DNA of 64,000 nt, taken from the NCBI GenBank assembly GCA_001897675.1, contig MKUE01000095.1:28852-92851 (forward strand). Direction: 5' to 3'. This stretch comes from Thiobacillus sp. 65-1059 (GTDB lineage: Bacteria; Pseudomonadota; Gammaproteobacteria; Burkholderiales; Thiobacillaceae). This document shows positions 54,215-62,856 of this stretch, piece after piece (within the stretch, counting starts at the first letter, position 1; every line of letters starts with the position of its first letter). The notes under the pieces were generated by a model. It saw only the letters and a list, made by a program, of their open reading frames with translations. It did not search any database and was not told the origin of the DNA. A program made the translations under genes and the position numbers.

Positions 54215-54375
54215 GAGTGCTCCGAACCGGACATTCGCGACCGGGACGTCGCCCCGGAAAGGCCTTCGCGGAATAAAAACGACGAGACCGTTTCCAGCCG
54301 CGACGGCGCGCGCAGCCGGGCCGGATACCCGGCGAGCGCGGCAACAAAGGATGGGGACGGTTTCGGCATTTTCAT
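54211..54375 (-). CDS. Small uncharacterised ORF coupled to tsaB (54 aa)
   Basis: ATG 54375 to a TGA that shares ATGA with the tsaB start. The sequence (KPSPSFVAALAGYPARL; ETVSSFLFREGLSG) is basic and Ser/Arg-rich with no known domain and a weak ribosome site. It could be a leader peptide that couples translation to tsaB, or chance. It fills most of the gap between tsaB and the sorbosone-dehydrogenase gene. Confidence 0.33.
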   Translation of the reverse strand: MKMPKPSPSFVAALAGYPARLRAPSRLETVSSFLFREGLSGATSRSRMSGSEHS

Positions 54376-54407
54376 GGCGCTAATTTCCAATTCGGAGCAC
54401 CGATATT

Positions 54408-55511
54408 TTACCGGTTGCCGCGATAGCTGACCCGGTAAATCGCTCCAGCCTGGTCGTCCGACACCAGCAGGCTGCCGTCAGGCATCACCAGCACGTCGGC
54501 GGGGCGCCCCCAGGCCGACTCGCCCTGCTGCCAGCCGCTGACGAAGGGCTCGTAGCTCACCGCGCGGCTGCCCTGCAAGCGCACCACGCTGACGCGATAG
54601 CCGTTTTTGCGGCTGCGGTTCCACGAGCCGTGCTCGGCGATGAAGACGGCGTCCCGATATCGTTCGGGGAACTGCTTGCCGCGGTAAAAGCGCATTCCCA
54701 GGCTCGCCACATGCGCGCCCAGATTCTGCACCGGCGGCTCGAATTCGTCGCAGCGGCGGGCCTGGCCGAATTCGGGATCGGCGAAGCTCCCGCCGTGGCA
54801 ATACGGGTAGCCGAAATGCTGGCCCGGCCGGCTCAGGCGATTGAGCTCGTCGGGCGGCGCGTCGTCGCCCAGCCAGTCGCGGCCGTTGTCGGTGAACCAC
54901 AGCTCGCCGCTTTGCGGCTGCCAGTCGAAGCCCACGCTGTTGCGCACGCCGTGCGCGACCACCTCGACCGTGCCGCTGGCCACATCGAGCCGGGTGATGA
55001 CGGCATACTTGTCCGGATCGGGCGCGCAAATATTGCATGGCGCGCCGACCGGCACATAGAGCTTGCCGTCCGGCCCGAAGGCGATGAATTTCCAGCCGTG
55101 GTGCGCGTCGGCCGGATAGGCGCTGCTGACGGTTTCCGGGCGCGGCGGGTTTTTCAGGCGCGCTTCGATATTGCGCAGCCGCAGGATGCGGCTGACCGCC
55201 GACACGTACAGATCGCCATCGCGGAATGCCACCCCCACCGGCATCTCGAGACCGGCGGCAATCACCACCGGCGTGTGCGGCGCCTGCAATGGAATTGCGT
55301 AGACCTTGCCCGCGCGCATGCTGCCGGCAAACAGCGTGTTTTTTCCGAGCGCCATCTGCCGCGCGTTGGGTACGCTGGCAAACAGCTCGACCTGGAATCC
55401 CGGCGGCAGCCTGAGGCTGGACAGCGGCAAAGCCGGCACCGACAACGCAGCCGCCGAGGCTTGCGCCAGCCAGGCCAGCGTCATGGCTATGGAGACGATC
55501 AGTCGCTTCAT
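54408..55511 (-). CDS. Secreted PQQ-type sorbosone/glucose dehydrogenase-like protein
   Basis: 367 aa from ATG 55511 (ATGA overlap with the HIRAN gene). Signal peptide MKRLIVSIAMTLAWLAQASA. The beta-propeller of the GSDH/L-sorbosone dehydrogenase family: LRLPPGFQVELFASVPNARQ, ADAHHGWKFIAFGPDGKLYV, VGAPCNICAPDP (paired Cys), GVRNSVGFDWQPQSGELWFTDNGRDW, and RDAVFIAEHGSWNRS. Likely a periplasmic oxidoreductase; substrate and PQQ dependence are inferred from family only. Confidence 0.87.
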   Translation of the reverse strand: MKRLIVSIAMTLAWLAQASAAALSVPALPLSSLRLPPGFQVELFASVPNARQMALGKNTLFAGSMRAGKVYAIPLQAPHTPVVIAAGLEMPVGVAFRDGDLYVSAVSRILRLRNIEARLKNPPRPETVSSAYPADAHHGWKFIAFGPDGKLYVPVGAPCNICAPDPDKYAVITRLDVASGTVEVVAHGVRNSVGFDWQPQSGELWFTDNGRDWLGDDAPPDELNRLSRPGQHFGYPYCHGGSFADPEFGQARRCDEFEPPVQNLGAHVASLGMRFYRGKQFPERYRDAVFIAEHGSWNRSRKNGYRVSVVRLQGSRAVSYEPFVSGWQQGESAWGRPADVLVMPDGSLLVSDDQAGAIYRVSYRGNR

Positions 55512-55900
55512 GGTGTTCGGTCCGCCTGCAGAGGAATCAGAATTTCGAAGCGCACCCGCGACCATGGATCGCGCACCTCGGCCAGCCGCACGATGCGTGC
55601 GCTCAAGGCCTGCCCCCGATCGAGCAGGCGCGCCACGTCGGCATTCTCGCGGCGCGGCACGTAGCCGATCTTGTGGCCCCGCCATTCCACCCGCACCGCC
55701 CGGGCATCGTGCGGATTGTCCGGCTCGCGAACCAGGGAAAGCGCATCGCCGGCACGCATCTGCGGCCACAGCGCCTTGCCCGCATGGTACTGAAACCCCG
55801 CCAGCGGCGAATCCTGCAGCAGGATGTGCGCGGCAACTTGTGCGTGGAGCGGTTGCATCCACAGCCCAACCAGACACAGCAACGCCAGCCGACGACGCAT
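55508..55900 (-). CDS. Secreted HIRAN-domain protein
   Basis: 130 aa with signal peptide MRRRLALLCLVGLWMQPLHA. The mature part is essentially one HIRAN domain: SPLAGFQYHAGKALWPQMRAGDALSLVREPDNPHDARAVRV, then HKIGYVPRRENADVARLLDRG. In SNF2-type repair proteins HIRAN binds DNA 3' ends; here the domain is exported, so another ligand is likely. It is translationally coupled to the sorbosone dehydrogenase-like gene. The function is unknown. Confidence 0.85.
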   Translation of the reverse strand: MRRRLALLCLVGLWMQPLHAQVAAHILLQDSPLAGFQYHAGKALWPQMRAGDALSLVREPDNPHDARAVRVEWRGHKIGYVPRRENADVARLLDRGQALSARIVRLAEVRDPWSRVRFEILIPLQADRTP

Positions 55901-56067
55901 GGGGAATCCGAATCTCTGGTTCCAAACCAGGCATTCTAGTGGGAAATCCGTCTCCCGATCCGCCCCGGCCCGAAGCTTTCGGCTTTACATTTTTCACTCG
56001 ACAGGCGGCCATCCGCTTGATGTAGGATGAATGCATTCTCAACTTCCCCACGCCAGCCAAGCCCACC

Positions 56068-57465
56068 ATGCCGAGAAAAGCCGTCGCCAAAACCAAGCTG
56101 TTCGTGTTGGACACCAACGTGCTGATGCACGACCCCACCAGCCTGTTCCGCTTCGAAGAACACGATATCTATGTGCCGATCGCCACCCTGGAAGAACTCG
56201 ACCAGCACAAAAAAGGCATGAACGAGGTTTCGCGCAACGCCCGCCAGGCCAGCCGCTTCCTCGACGAAATCGTCAGCAAGCTCGACAGCATCGAGGAAGG
56301 CGTGCCGCTCGCGCCGCACAGCCACAGCGCCGCCACCGGCCGCCTGTTCCTGCAGACCCAGGCGATCAGCGGCGACATTCCGTTGAGCCTGCCGACCAGC
56401 AAGGTCGACAACCAGATTCTCGGCGTGGTGCTGTTCCTGTCGCGCCACTACCCCAAGCGTCAGGTCATCCTGGTGTCGAAAGACATCAACATGCGCATCA
56501 AGGCCCGCGCGCTGGGGCTGCCCGCCGAGGACTACTTCAACGACAAGGTGCTGGAAGACACCGATCTGCTGTACGCCGGGCTGCGCGAACTGCCGGCCGA
56601 TTTCTGGGACAGCCACGGCAAGGGCATGGAGTCGTGGCAGGCCAACGGCAACACCTACTATCGCATCAAGGGGCCGCTGGTTGCGAGCTTGCTGCCAAAC
56701 GAATTCGTCTTCCAGGAAGGCCCCAACCCGCTCTACGCGAAAGTGCTGAAAGTCGAGGGCAAGCAGGCGGAGATGGTCACGGTGCGCGACTTTAGCCACC
56801 ACAAGAACAATGTGTGGGGCATCACCGCACGCAACCGCGAACAGAATTTCGCGCTCAACGTGCTGATGGACCCCGAGATCGACTTCGTCACCCTGCTCGG
56901 CCAGGCCGGCACCGGCAAGACCCTGCTCACCCTGGCGGCGGGCCTGGCGCAAGTGCTGGACAAAAAGATCTACAGCGAAATCATCATGACCCGCGTAACC
57001 GTTCCGGTAGGCGAGGACATCGGCTTCCTGCCCGGAACCGAAGAGGAAAAAATGACGCCGTGGATGGGCGCGCTGGAAGACAACCTCGACGTGCTGAACA
57101 AGAGCGACGACGAGGCCGGCGACTGGGGACGCGCCGCGACGCAGGACCTGATCCGCTCCCGCATCAAGGTCAAGTCGCTGAATTTCATGCGCGGCCGCAC
57201 CTTCCTCAACAAGTTCCTGATCATCGACGAGGCGCAGAACCTCACGCCCAAGCAGATGAAGACGCTGATCACGCGCGCGGGGCCGGGCACCAAGGTGATC
57301 TGCCTGGGCAACATCGCGCAGATCGACACCCCCTACCTCACCGAAGGCAGCTCCGGCCTCACCTACGTGGTCGATCACTTCAAGGGCTGGCCGCACAACG
57401 GCCACGTCACGCTGCAGCGGGGTGAACGTTCGCGCCTGGCGGACTATGCTGCAGAGGTGCTGTGA
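56068..57465 (+). CDS. PhoH2-type protein: PIN domain fused to PhoH ATPase
   Basis: 465 aa. The N-terminal PIN nuclease domain (about 1-150) has KLFVLDTNVLMHDP and conserved acidic residues (LEELD, SKDINMRIKARALG). The C-terminal PhoH helicase-like ATPase has Walker A LLGQAGTGKTLLTLAAG (near 280), Walker B FLIIDEAQNL, and TPKQMKTLITRAGPGTK. PhoH2 proteins are RNA-unwinding ribonucleases in studied bacteria. It is divergent from the HIRAN operon. Confidence 0.94.
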   Translation: MPRKAVAKTKLFVLDTNVLMHDPTSLFRFEEHDIYVPIATLEELDQHKKGMNEVSRNARQASRFLDEIVSKLDSIEEGVPLAPHSHSAATGRLFLQTQAISGDIPLSLPTSKVDNQILGVVLFLSRHYPKRQVILVSKDINMRIKARALGLPAEDYFNDKVLEDTDLLYAGLRELPADFWDSHGKGMESWQANGNTYYRIKGPLVASLLPNEFVFQEGPNPLYAKVLKVEGKQAEMVTVRDFSHHKNNVWGITARNREQNFALNVLMDPEIDFVTLLGQAGTGKTLLTLAAGLAQVLDKKIYSEIIMTRVTVPVGEDIGFLPGTEEEKMTPWMGALEDNLDVLNKSDDEAGDWGRAATQDLIRSRIKVKSLNFMRGRTFLNKFLIIDEAQNLTPKQMKTLITRAGPGTKVICLGNIAQIDTPYLTEGSSGLTYVVDHFKGWPHNGHVTLQRGERSRLADYAAEVL

Positions 57466-57490
57466 CCCCAACCACGCAAGGAGACGCACC

Positions 57491-58243
57491 ATGCGGAAAC
57501 ACTGGATGATTCTGGCCGCCGGCCTCACCCTGGCGCTGCCCGCTCACGCGGTCGACTGGAAGGAGATGCTGAAGGGCGTGATCACCAAGCCGGCCGGCGA
57601 GACCGCCACGGGCAGCGGGGTCGACGCCCTGTCGACGACCGAGATCAATGCCGGACTGAAGGAGGCCCTGACCCGCGGCGCCGACGCCGCCGTCGCCCAG
57701 CTTGGGCAGAAGGACGGCTTCTTCGGCAACGCCGCGCTAAAGATCCCGCTGCCGCCCAGCCTGCAAAAAGCCGAAAAAGCCATGCGCATGGTCGGCATGG
57801 GCAAGCAGGCCGACGAACTGGTGCTGTCGATGAACCGCGCCGCCGAGGCCGCCGTGCCCGAAGCCAAAACCCTGCTGGTGGACGCTGTGAAGGAAATGAC
57901 GCTGGAAGATGCCCGCGGCATCCTGACCGGCGGCCAAACTTCGGCCACCGACTTCTTCCGCAGGAAAACCGAGGCCAGGCTGACCGAACGCTTCACGCCC
58001 ATCGTCAAGGCGACCACCGACAAGGCCGGCCTCGCGCAGCAATACAACCGCTATGCCGGCATGGCCGCGCAGTTCAACCTGGTCGACAAAGGCCAGGCCA
58101 ACGTCGAGCAGTACGTCACCCAGCAATCGCTCGACCGCCTGTATCGGCTCATCGGCGAAAAGGAGCAGGCCATTCGCGCCAACCCCTTGCAGGCCGGCAG
58201 CGACTTGCTGAAAAAGGTCTTCGGCGCGGTCAGCGGCAAGTGA
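57491..58243 (+). CDS. DUF4197 periplasmic protein
   Basis: 250 aa from ATG 57491 (AAGGAGACGCACC ribosome site). Signal peptide WMILAAGLTLALPAHA. The mature part follows DUF4197: ALSTTEINAGLKEALTRGAD, KIPLPPSLQKAEKAMRMVGMG, GILTGGQTSATDFFRRKTEA and YVTQQSLDRLYRLIGEKE. Helical; no biochemical role is established. It begins 26 bp after phoH; its stop overlaps the next start (TGATG). Confidence 0.9.
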   Translation: MRKHWMILAAGLTLALPAHAVDWKEMLKGVITKPAGETATGSGVDALSTTEINAGLKEALTRGADAAVAQLGQKDGFFGNAALKIPLPPSLQKAEKAMRMVGMGKQADELVLSMNRAAEAAVPEAKTLLVDAVKEMTLEDARGILTGGQTSATDFFRRKTEARLTERFTPIVKATTDKAGLAQQYNRYAGMAAQFNLVDKGQANVEQYVTQQSLDRLYRLIGEKEQAIRANPLQAGSDLLKKVFGAVSGK

Positions 58244-58791
58244 TGCCGCGGGCGCAGCGACACGGCCAGGCTACGCCATGCTTCGGCCGGCTGGCAGCCG
58301 CGATCGGGCTCGCCGTGAGCATGACAACGCTCGGCCTGATCGCGCTGCCCGCCCACGCCTGGGAAGTCGGCGAATTCAAAAACGGCATGAGCCGCACCGA
58401 GGTCGAACAGGCGCTCAAAACCTGGAATTTCGACAAGACCCTGCCGGCCGGCAGCGACGGCCTGTTTGCCTACGATCTGCCCAGCAACCCCGCCGGCCGC
58501 CGTTTCCTGTTCACCTTTTGCAACGACAAGCTGGTGGCGTTCGACCAGGAGGTCGAACCGGCCTTCCGCCATTTCGTCGTCATCGCCTCGAACTACGCCA
58601 ACCTCTACGGCAACCCGCTCAAGGTCATTCCCTACACCAGCGTCATCGCCAGCGGCGAAAAAAGCCTGCTGGCGATGTTCTGGCGCAAAGGCTCCGACTA
58701 CATGGGCCTGAAATACGCGCTGTACCCGAACAGCGAGCAGTTGTCGATGACCTGGCAGATCAACAACAACTGCTGGCCGGCGCCGCGCTGA
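58243..58791 (+). CDS. Uncharacterised secreted protein coupled to DUF4197
   Basis: 182 aa from ATG 58243 (TGATG overlap); ATG 58321 is an alternative giving a shorter signal peptide. Signal segment AAAIGLAVSMTTLGLIALPAHA. The mature part starts WEVGEFKNGMSRTEVEQALK, with a SmpA/BamE-like phrase, and has two Cys (TFCNDKLVAF; NNNCWPAPR) that could form a disulfide. No certain family. Confidence 0.75.
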   Translation: MPRAQRHGQATPCFGRLAAAIGLAVSMTTLGLIALPAHAWEVGEFKNGMSRTEVEQALKTWNFDKTLPAGSDGLFAYDLPSNPAGRRFLFTFCNDKLVAFDQEVEPAFRHFVVIASNYANLYGNPLKVIPYTSVIASGEKSLLAMFWRKGSDYMGLKYALYPNSEQLSMTWQINNNCWPAPR

Positions 58792-58795
58792 GGCA

Positions 58796-58826
58796 AGCCG
58801 GCCAAACCGGCTCGGCCGCATGGCCG
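58796..58826. terminator. Two small GC hairpins between convergent genes
   Basis: AGCCGG-CCAAA-CCGGCT (58796-58812) and CGGCC-GCAT-GGCCG (58813-58826) lie in the 45-bp gap between the secreted protein and the nitroreductase. Neither has a U-run; they may stop convergent transcription weakly. Confidence 0.32.
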
Positions 58827-58836
58827 TGCAGATCGT

Positions 58837-59469
58837 TTACCCGAGCCGCGTACCTGCGACGTCCGCATCGTAGCCTGTGGATTCATCCGCAGGCTTGCGC
58901 ACCCGTTGCGGCGCCGCGTGCGCGCAGTGCCCCAAGGCAATGACCAGGGCGGGCGTTTCACCCGGCGGGATCCGCACGGCGGCAGCCAGCGCCGCCGTGT
59001 CGAATCCGCCGATCGGGCAACTGCCGAGGCCCAGGTGCGAGGCCTGCAACAGCAGCTGCGCGGCGGCAAAGTTGCACTGGCCTTGCGCCCAGGCCGCGAT
59101 GGATTCCGCGCGATAGAAGGCACGGTAAGCCGCATCGGTCGGCGCCATGTCCTGGCCGCGCGCCTCGGCCTCGAAACGCGCCCGCACGTAATCCGAATCC
59201 GGGTCGAGCACTGCCACCAGCGCCACGATCACGATGAATGCCGCAGCGCTGGCTGCAGCAGGCTGGTCGTAACAGGCCCGCGCAACGGCTGCCCGTCCCG
59301 CCCCGTCTTCCAGCGTGATGAAACGCCATGGCTCCAGGCCAAAGGCCGACGGCGCCAGGCGGCCTGCCTCCCTCAGCACAGCCAGCTCGCTCGCAGCGAC
59401 GGGCCGGCCCGCGACAAACCGGCGGCAAGCATAGCGTCGTTGAATTGCTTCGAGCAGTATGGCGGACAT
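58837..59469 (-). CDS. Nitroreductase-family FMN protein
   Basis: 210 aa from ATG 59469 (AGGGAG eight bases upstream). Start LLEAIQRRYACRRFV is the FMN-binding pattern; REAGRLAPSAFGLEPWRFI, FAAAQLLLQASHLGLGSCPIGGFD and ALVIALGHC complete it. It reduces nitro or quinone compounds with NAD(P)H in characterised members. The substrate is unknown. It stands alone between convergent and tandem genes. Confidence 0.9.
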   Translation of the reverse strand: MSAILLEAIQRRYACRRFVAGRPVAASELAVLREAGRLAPSAFGLEPWRFITLEDGAGRAAVARACYDQPAAASAAAFIVIVALVAVLDPDSDYVRARFEAEARGQDMAPTDAAYRAFYRAESIAAWAQGQCNFAAAQLLLQASHLGLGSCPIGGFDTAALAAAVRIPPGETPALVIALGHCAHAAPQRVRKPADESTGYDADVAGTRLG

Positions 59470-59570
59470 CGGGACGGCTCCCTGGATTGGCGGCACTTCA
59501 ACCATAGTGCATCGCCGCTGACCGGGCAGGCGCGGCGGATTTTCAGCCCGAACGCAAGGTGGGAATCCCC

Positions 59571-61073
59571 TTACACGAGCAGGCCCTGACGGGCAAACAG
59601 CCACAATTGCTGGTGGGTCAGTTCGCCGACGGTTTCCGGCGCCAGCTCCAGCCCGGCCTCGGCCAGCGTGGCCTGCATGATGGCCACCAGCTCCTCGATC
59701 GTGCGGCTGCCATCCAGCAGGCCGAGCAAGGCCCGCCCCGACGGGTCCAGGTCCATCGCCACGTGGCGCGCGCCGCTTACGATCCAGCCCGGCGACTTTG
59801 CCTGCCAGCGGGCCAGTGCATGCGCGCAAGGGCGCCCTTCCAGTTCGGCGTCGACCGTCCCGGCCGACACCGTGGGCATGACGCCATGCGTGATCACCAG
59901 CTGGAACAGCGCCTCGCGGAATCCGGACTCGTCCACCTCCCCGCCGACGCCGAATTCAGCCAACACCTGCCGGGCGGCAGACAACAAGGCCGCGTAATCC
60001 AGTGCGCCGGGGTAGGCGGCCGCCAGGGCCATGACGGCCGCTTTCATCGCTGGCAGCGACACCGGGAAAGTGTTGCCGGCCGGGTTGACGAAGCGCTGCT
60101 CGATGGCTGCGCTCAGATCGATTTCCTCGTCGCTCCGCACATCGGCATAAAACGCCAGCCCGCTCAGCGCTCCGGCCTGCGGTGGCTGCGCACAGGGGGC
60201 GTCGGCGCGCGCGATCACAGCGCGGCGAAAGCGGGTTGCCAATGCCTCGTCGAGCGCCGCCTCGGCGTCCAGCCAGCGCCCGGCCATGCTTTCGGGAATC
60301 AGCCCCCAGCTATCCTCAAGCTCGACCACGGCACGGCGCGGACCCGCTTCGCCGACATAGCGCAGCCCGTGCGTATCGAGCTGCGCCACGAATTCGGCAA
60401 ACCGCATCGGCGCATTGAATTCGGCAAGATACTCATGGAACAGGTAGGACGGTGCAGCCGACTTGAGATAGGCGATTTCCTTCAGCAACACCGGATCGCT
60501 CCACTCGGCTTCCAGTTCGTCCAGCACGCGCAGCGCCTGTTCGAAGCGGGCAGGCGCGGGGAGGTCGGCCGCAGTGCGTTCGGTCAGCGCGGTGCGCAGG
60601 GGCAGCAGGGGGGTCCAGCCGGCCTCGACGTTGAAGCTGAGGTAGGCGATGCCGTGCGGCGACAGATGGCGCCTGCACACTTCAAGCAGCGCCTGCTGCA
60701 CCGCGGGCGGCACCCAGGAAAACACGCCGTGCGCGATGATGTAATCGAATTCGCCGAGATCGCCCGGCAACGCGGCCAGATCGCCATGGACGATGCGGAC
60801 GTTGGACAAACCGAGATGGCGGATGAAAGCCGCGCCCGCCTCCGCCTGCACGCGCGACAGCTCCACCCCCACGCAGCGCGATTCGGGCCAGCGCCACGCC
60901 AGCGGAATCAGGTTGCCGCCGGAAGCGCAGCCGAGTTCGAGGATGCGCGCGCGGCCAGGGTCGGGCGCGTCGAAACCGTGCAGTCGCGCCACCGCCGCCA
61001 GGAAATCCGGCTGGGTTTCCGGCAGCGGCAGGCTGTCGTAGGGGAGTTCGTCGTAGCTGGCGAGGGTGTCCAT
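59571..61073 (-). CDS. SAM-dependent methyltransferase with methyltransferase regulatory domain
   Basis: 500 aa from ATG 61073. The N-terminal SAM fold has SYDELPYDSLPLPETQPDFL, motif I ILELGCASGGNLIPLA, ELSRVQAEAG and GEFDYIIAHGVFSWVPP. The middle and C-terminal regions match the predicted methyltransferase regulatory domain (LKEIAYLKSAAPSYLFHEYLA) and a winged tail (LLDGSRTIEELVAIM). Family members include protein lysine methyltransferases. The target here is unknown. Confidence 0.86.
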   Translation of the reverse strand: MDTLASYDELPYDSLPLPETQPDFLAAVARLHGFDAPDPGRARILELGCASGGNLIPLAWRWPESRCVGVELSRVQAEAGAAFIRHLGLSNVRIVHGDLAALPGDLGEFDYIIAHGVFSWVPPAVQQALLEVCRRHLSPHGIAYLSFNVEAGWTPLLPLRTALTERTAADLPAPARFEQALRVLDELEAEWSDPVLLKEIAYLKSAAPSYLFHEYLAEFNAPMRFAEFVAQLDTHGLRYVGEAGPRRAVVELEDSWGLIPESMAGRWLDAEAALDEALATRFRRAVIARADAPCAQPPQAGALSGLAFYADVRSDEEIDLSAAIEQRFVNPAGNTFPVSLPAMKAAVMALAAAYPGALDYAALLSAARQVLAEFGVGGEVDESGFREALFQLVITHGVMPTVSAGTVDAELEGRPCAHALARWQAKSPGWIVSGARHVAMDLDPSGRALLGLLDGSRTIEELVAIMQATLAEAGLELAPETVGELTHQQLWLFARQGLLV

Positions 61074-61115
61074 GGCGGCGATTGTCTCAGCCCGGTGCAC
61101 GCCTCTCAAGCCTGA

Positions 61116-62543
61116 TCAATGCCCGCGCGAGCCCGGTTTGGACGAGAACAGGGCAGCCTGCGGGCGCGGTTTGCGCGGCTGGGAGGACGGATTCGGCGCC
61201 GCGCCGCGGCTGGCCGCCGGCTTCGCGCCGCCGGCCGCGGATTTTCCCTGCGGCGCCCGGCCGCCGGCATTGCGGCCGCCGGGCTGCGGCTGCCTGGAGT
61301 TCTGCCCCTGGCGCTGGCCGCCCCGCCCTTGCGGCGGGCGCGGCGGGCGTTCGTCGGACATCAGGTCGGCCTTGGCCGGCGGAACGAAGCCGGGTTCGAT
61401 TTCGACCCGCACGATCGAGCGCTTGATCAGCTTCTCGATGTCGCGCAGGTAGCCCATTTCCTCGTCGTCGACCAAGGACAGCGCCGAGCCGGTGGCGCCG
61501 GCGCGGCCGGTGCGGCCGATGCGGTGCACGTAGTCCTCCGGCACGTTGGGCAGTTCGAAGTTCACCACCTGCGGCAGCTGGTCGATGTCGATGCCGCGCG
61601 CGGCGATGTCGGTGGCCACCAGCACACGCACGCTGCCGTCCTTGAAGCTCGCCAGCGCCTTGGTGCGCGCCGACTGGCTCTTGTTGCCGTGGATCGCGGC
61701 GGCGCTGATGTTGTCCTTGTTGAGCTTCTCGGCGAGCTTGTTGGCGCCGTGCTTGGTGCGGGTGAAGACCAGAACTTGTTGCCAGTCGTGGTGCTTGATC
61801 AGGTGCGCCAGCAGATCGCGCTTGTGCGCCTGCGGCACCCGGTGCATCGACTGTTCGACCACTTCGACCGTGGTGTTGCGGCGCGCCACTTCGACGCTCT
61901 TCGGGTTGTGCAAGAGGCCGTTGGCAAGGGTGCGGATCTCGTCGGAGAAGGTCGCCGAGAACAGCAGGTTCTGGCGCTGGCGCGGCAGCACCGCGAGCAC
62001 TTTCTTGATGTCGCGGATGAAGCCCATGTCGAGCATGCGGTCGGCTTCGTCGAGCACCAGGATTTCGACGCCGGAGAGGTCCACCGTCTTCTGCCCCAGG
62101 TGGTCGAGCAGGCGCCCCGGCGTCGCCACCAGGATGTCGACGCGCGACTTCAGCGCCTTGAACTGCGGGTTGATGTTGACGCCGCCGAACATCACCATCG
62201 AGGTGAGCGACAGGTATTTGCCGTAGGTCTTGACCGATTCCTCGACCTGCGCCGCGAGTTCGCGCGTCGGCACCAGGATCAGGCAGCGCGGGCGGCCCGG
62301 CTTCAGGGCCTGCGCGGCGCGCGTCGACAGATGATGCAGGATCGGCAGGGTGAAGCCGGCGGTTTTCCCCGTTCCCGTTTGTGCCGCGGCGAGCAGGTCG
62401 CCGCCGGCCAGCACCTGCGGAATCGCCTGCGCCTGGATCGGGGTGGGCGTGGTGTAGCCGGCGTCATGAATCGCACGCAAAATGGGTTCGGCCAGGCCGA
62501 GCTCGACAAAAGCCGGGCTGGCTGCGGATGTTTCAGTAGTCAT
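61116..62543 (-). CDS. rhlE: DEAD-box RNA helicase RhlE
   Basis: 475 aa from ATG 62543. The Q motif ([11 protein letters not shown]), Walker [26 protein letters not shown] (DEAD), SATF and [10 protein letters not shown] are all present. The C-terminal tail (about 385-475) is Gly/Gln/Arg/Pro-rich and basic, as in RhlE-type proteins acting in ribosome assembly or RNA decay. A leader of about 140 nt lies between tRNA-Val and the start. Confidence 0.95.
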   Translation of the reverse strand: MTTETSAASPAFVELGLAEPILRAIHDAGYTTPTPIQAQAIPQVLAGGDLLAAAQTGTGKTAGFTLPILHHLSTRAAQALKPGRPRCLILVPTRELAAQVEESVKTYGKYLSLTSMVMFGGVNINPQFKALKSRVDILVATPGRLLDHLGQKTVDLSGVEILVLDEADRMLDMGFIRDIKKVLAVLPRQRQNLLFSATFSDEIRTLANGLLHNPKSVEVARRNTTVEVVEQSMHRVPQAHKRDLLAHLIKHHDWQQVLVFTRTKHGANKLAEKLNKDNISAAAIHGNKSQSARTKALASFKDGSVRVLVATDIAARGIDIDQLPQVVNFELPNVPEDYVHRIGRTGRAGATGSALSLVDDEEMGYLRDIEKLIKRSIVRVEIEPGFVPPAKADLMSDERPPRPPQGRGGQRQGQNSRQPQPGGRNAGGRAPQGKSAAGGAKPAASRGAAPNPSSQPRKPRPQAALFSSKPGSRGH

Positions 62544-62685
62544 GGTGGTTTCCTGCGACGGCCTGTTGCGCTTGTGGCAACACCAATCGAGGCAGACGGG
62601 CAGTGATCGCGAGATCAATGGAAAACCCGCATCGATTGGTGGAAGCGGGCGGCCTGGCTTGGCAGCCAGACGGGAAATGTTCGGG

Positions 62686-62760
62686 TGGTGGGCAGTACAG
62701 GGTTTGAACCTGTGACCCCCGCCGTGTGAAGGCGATGCTCTACCGCTGAGCTAACTGCCC
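62686..62760 (-). tRNA. tRNA-Val (CAC)
   Basis: 75 nt with encoded CCA. Acceptor GGGCAGT pairs with ACTGCCC. The anticodon arm TCGCC-TTCACAC-GGCGG gives anticodon CAC. T arm ACAGGTTCAAACCCTGT. It reads GTG codons and complements the TAC-anticodon tRNA-Val at 26 kb. Divergent from gltX. Confidence 0.96.
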
Positions 62761-62856
62761 CGAAGCGGCGCGAATTAAACCACATCCCGGCGGGAAAGGT
62801 CAATTTTGCGGAGGGCGATCCGGTAAAATAACGCGTTTTTTCCGCCCGGCCTTGCC

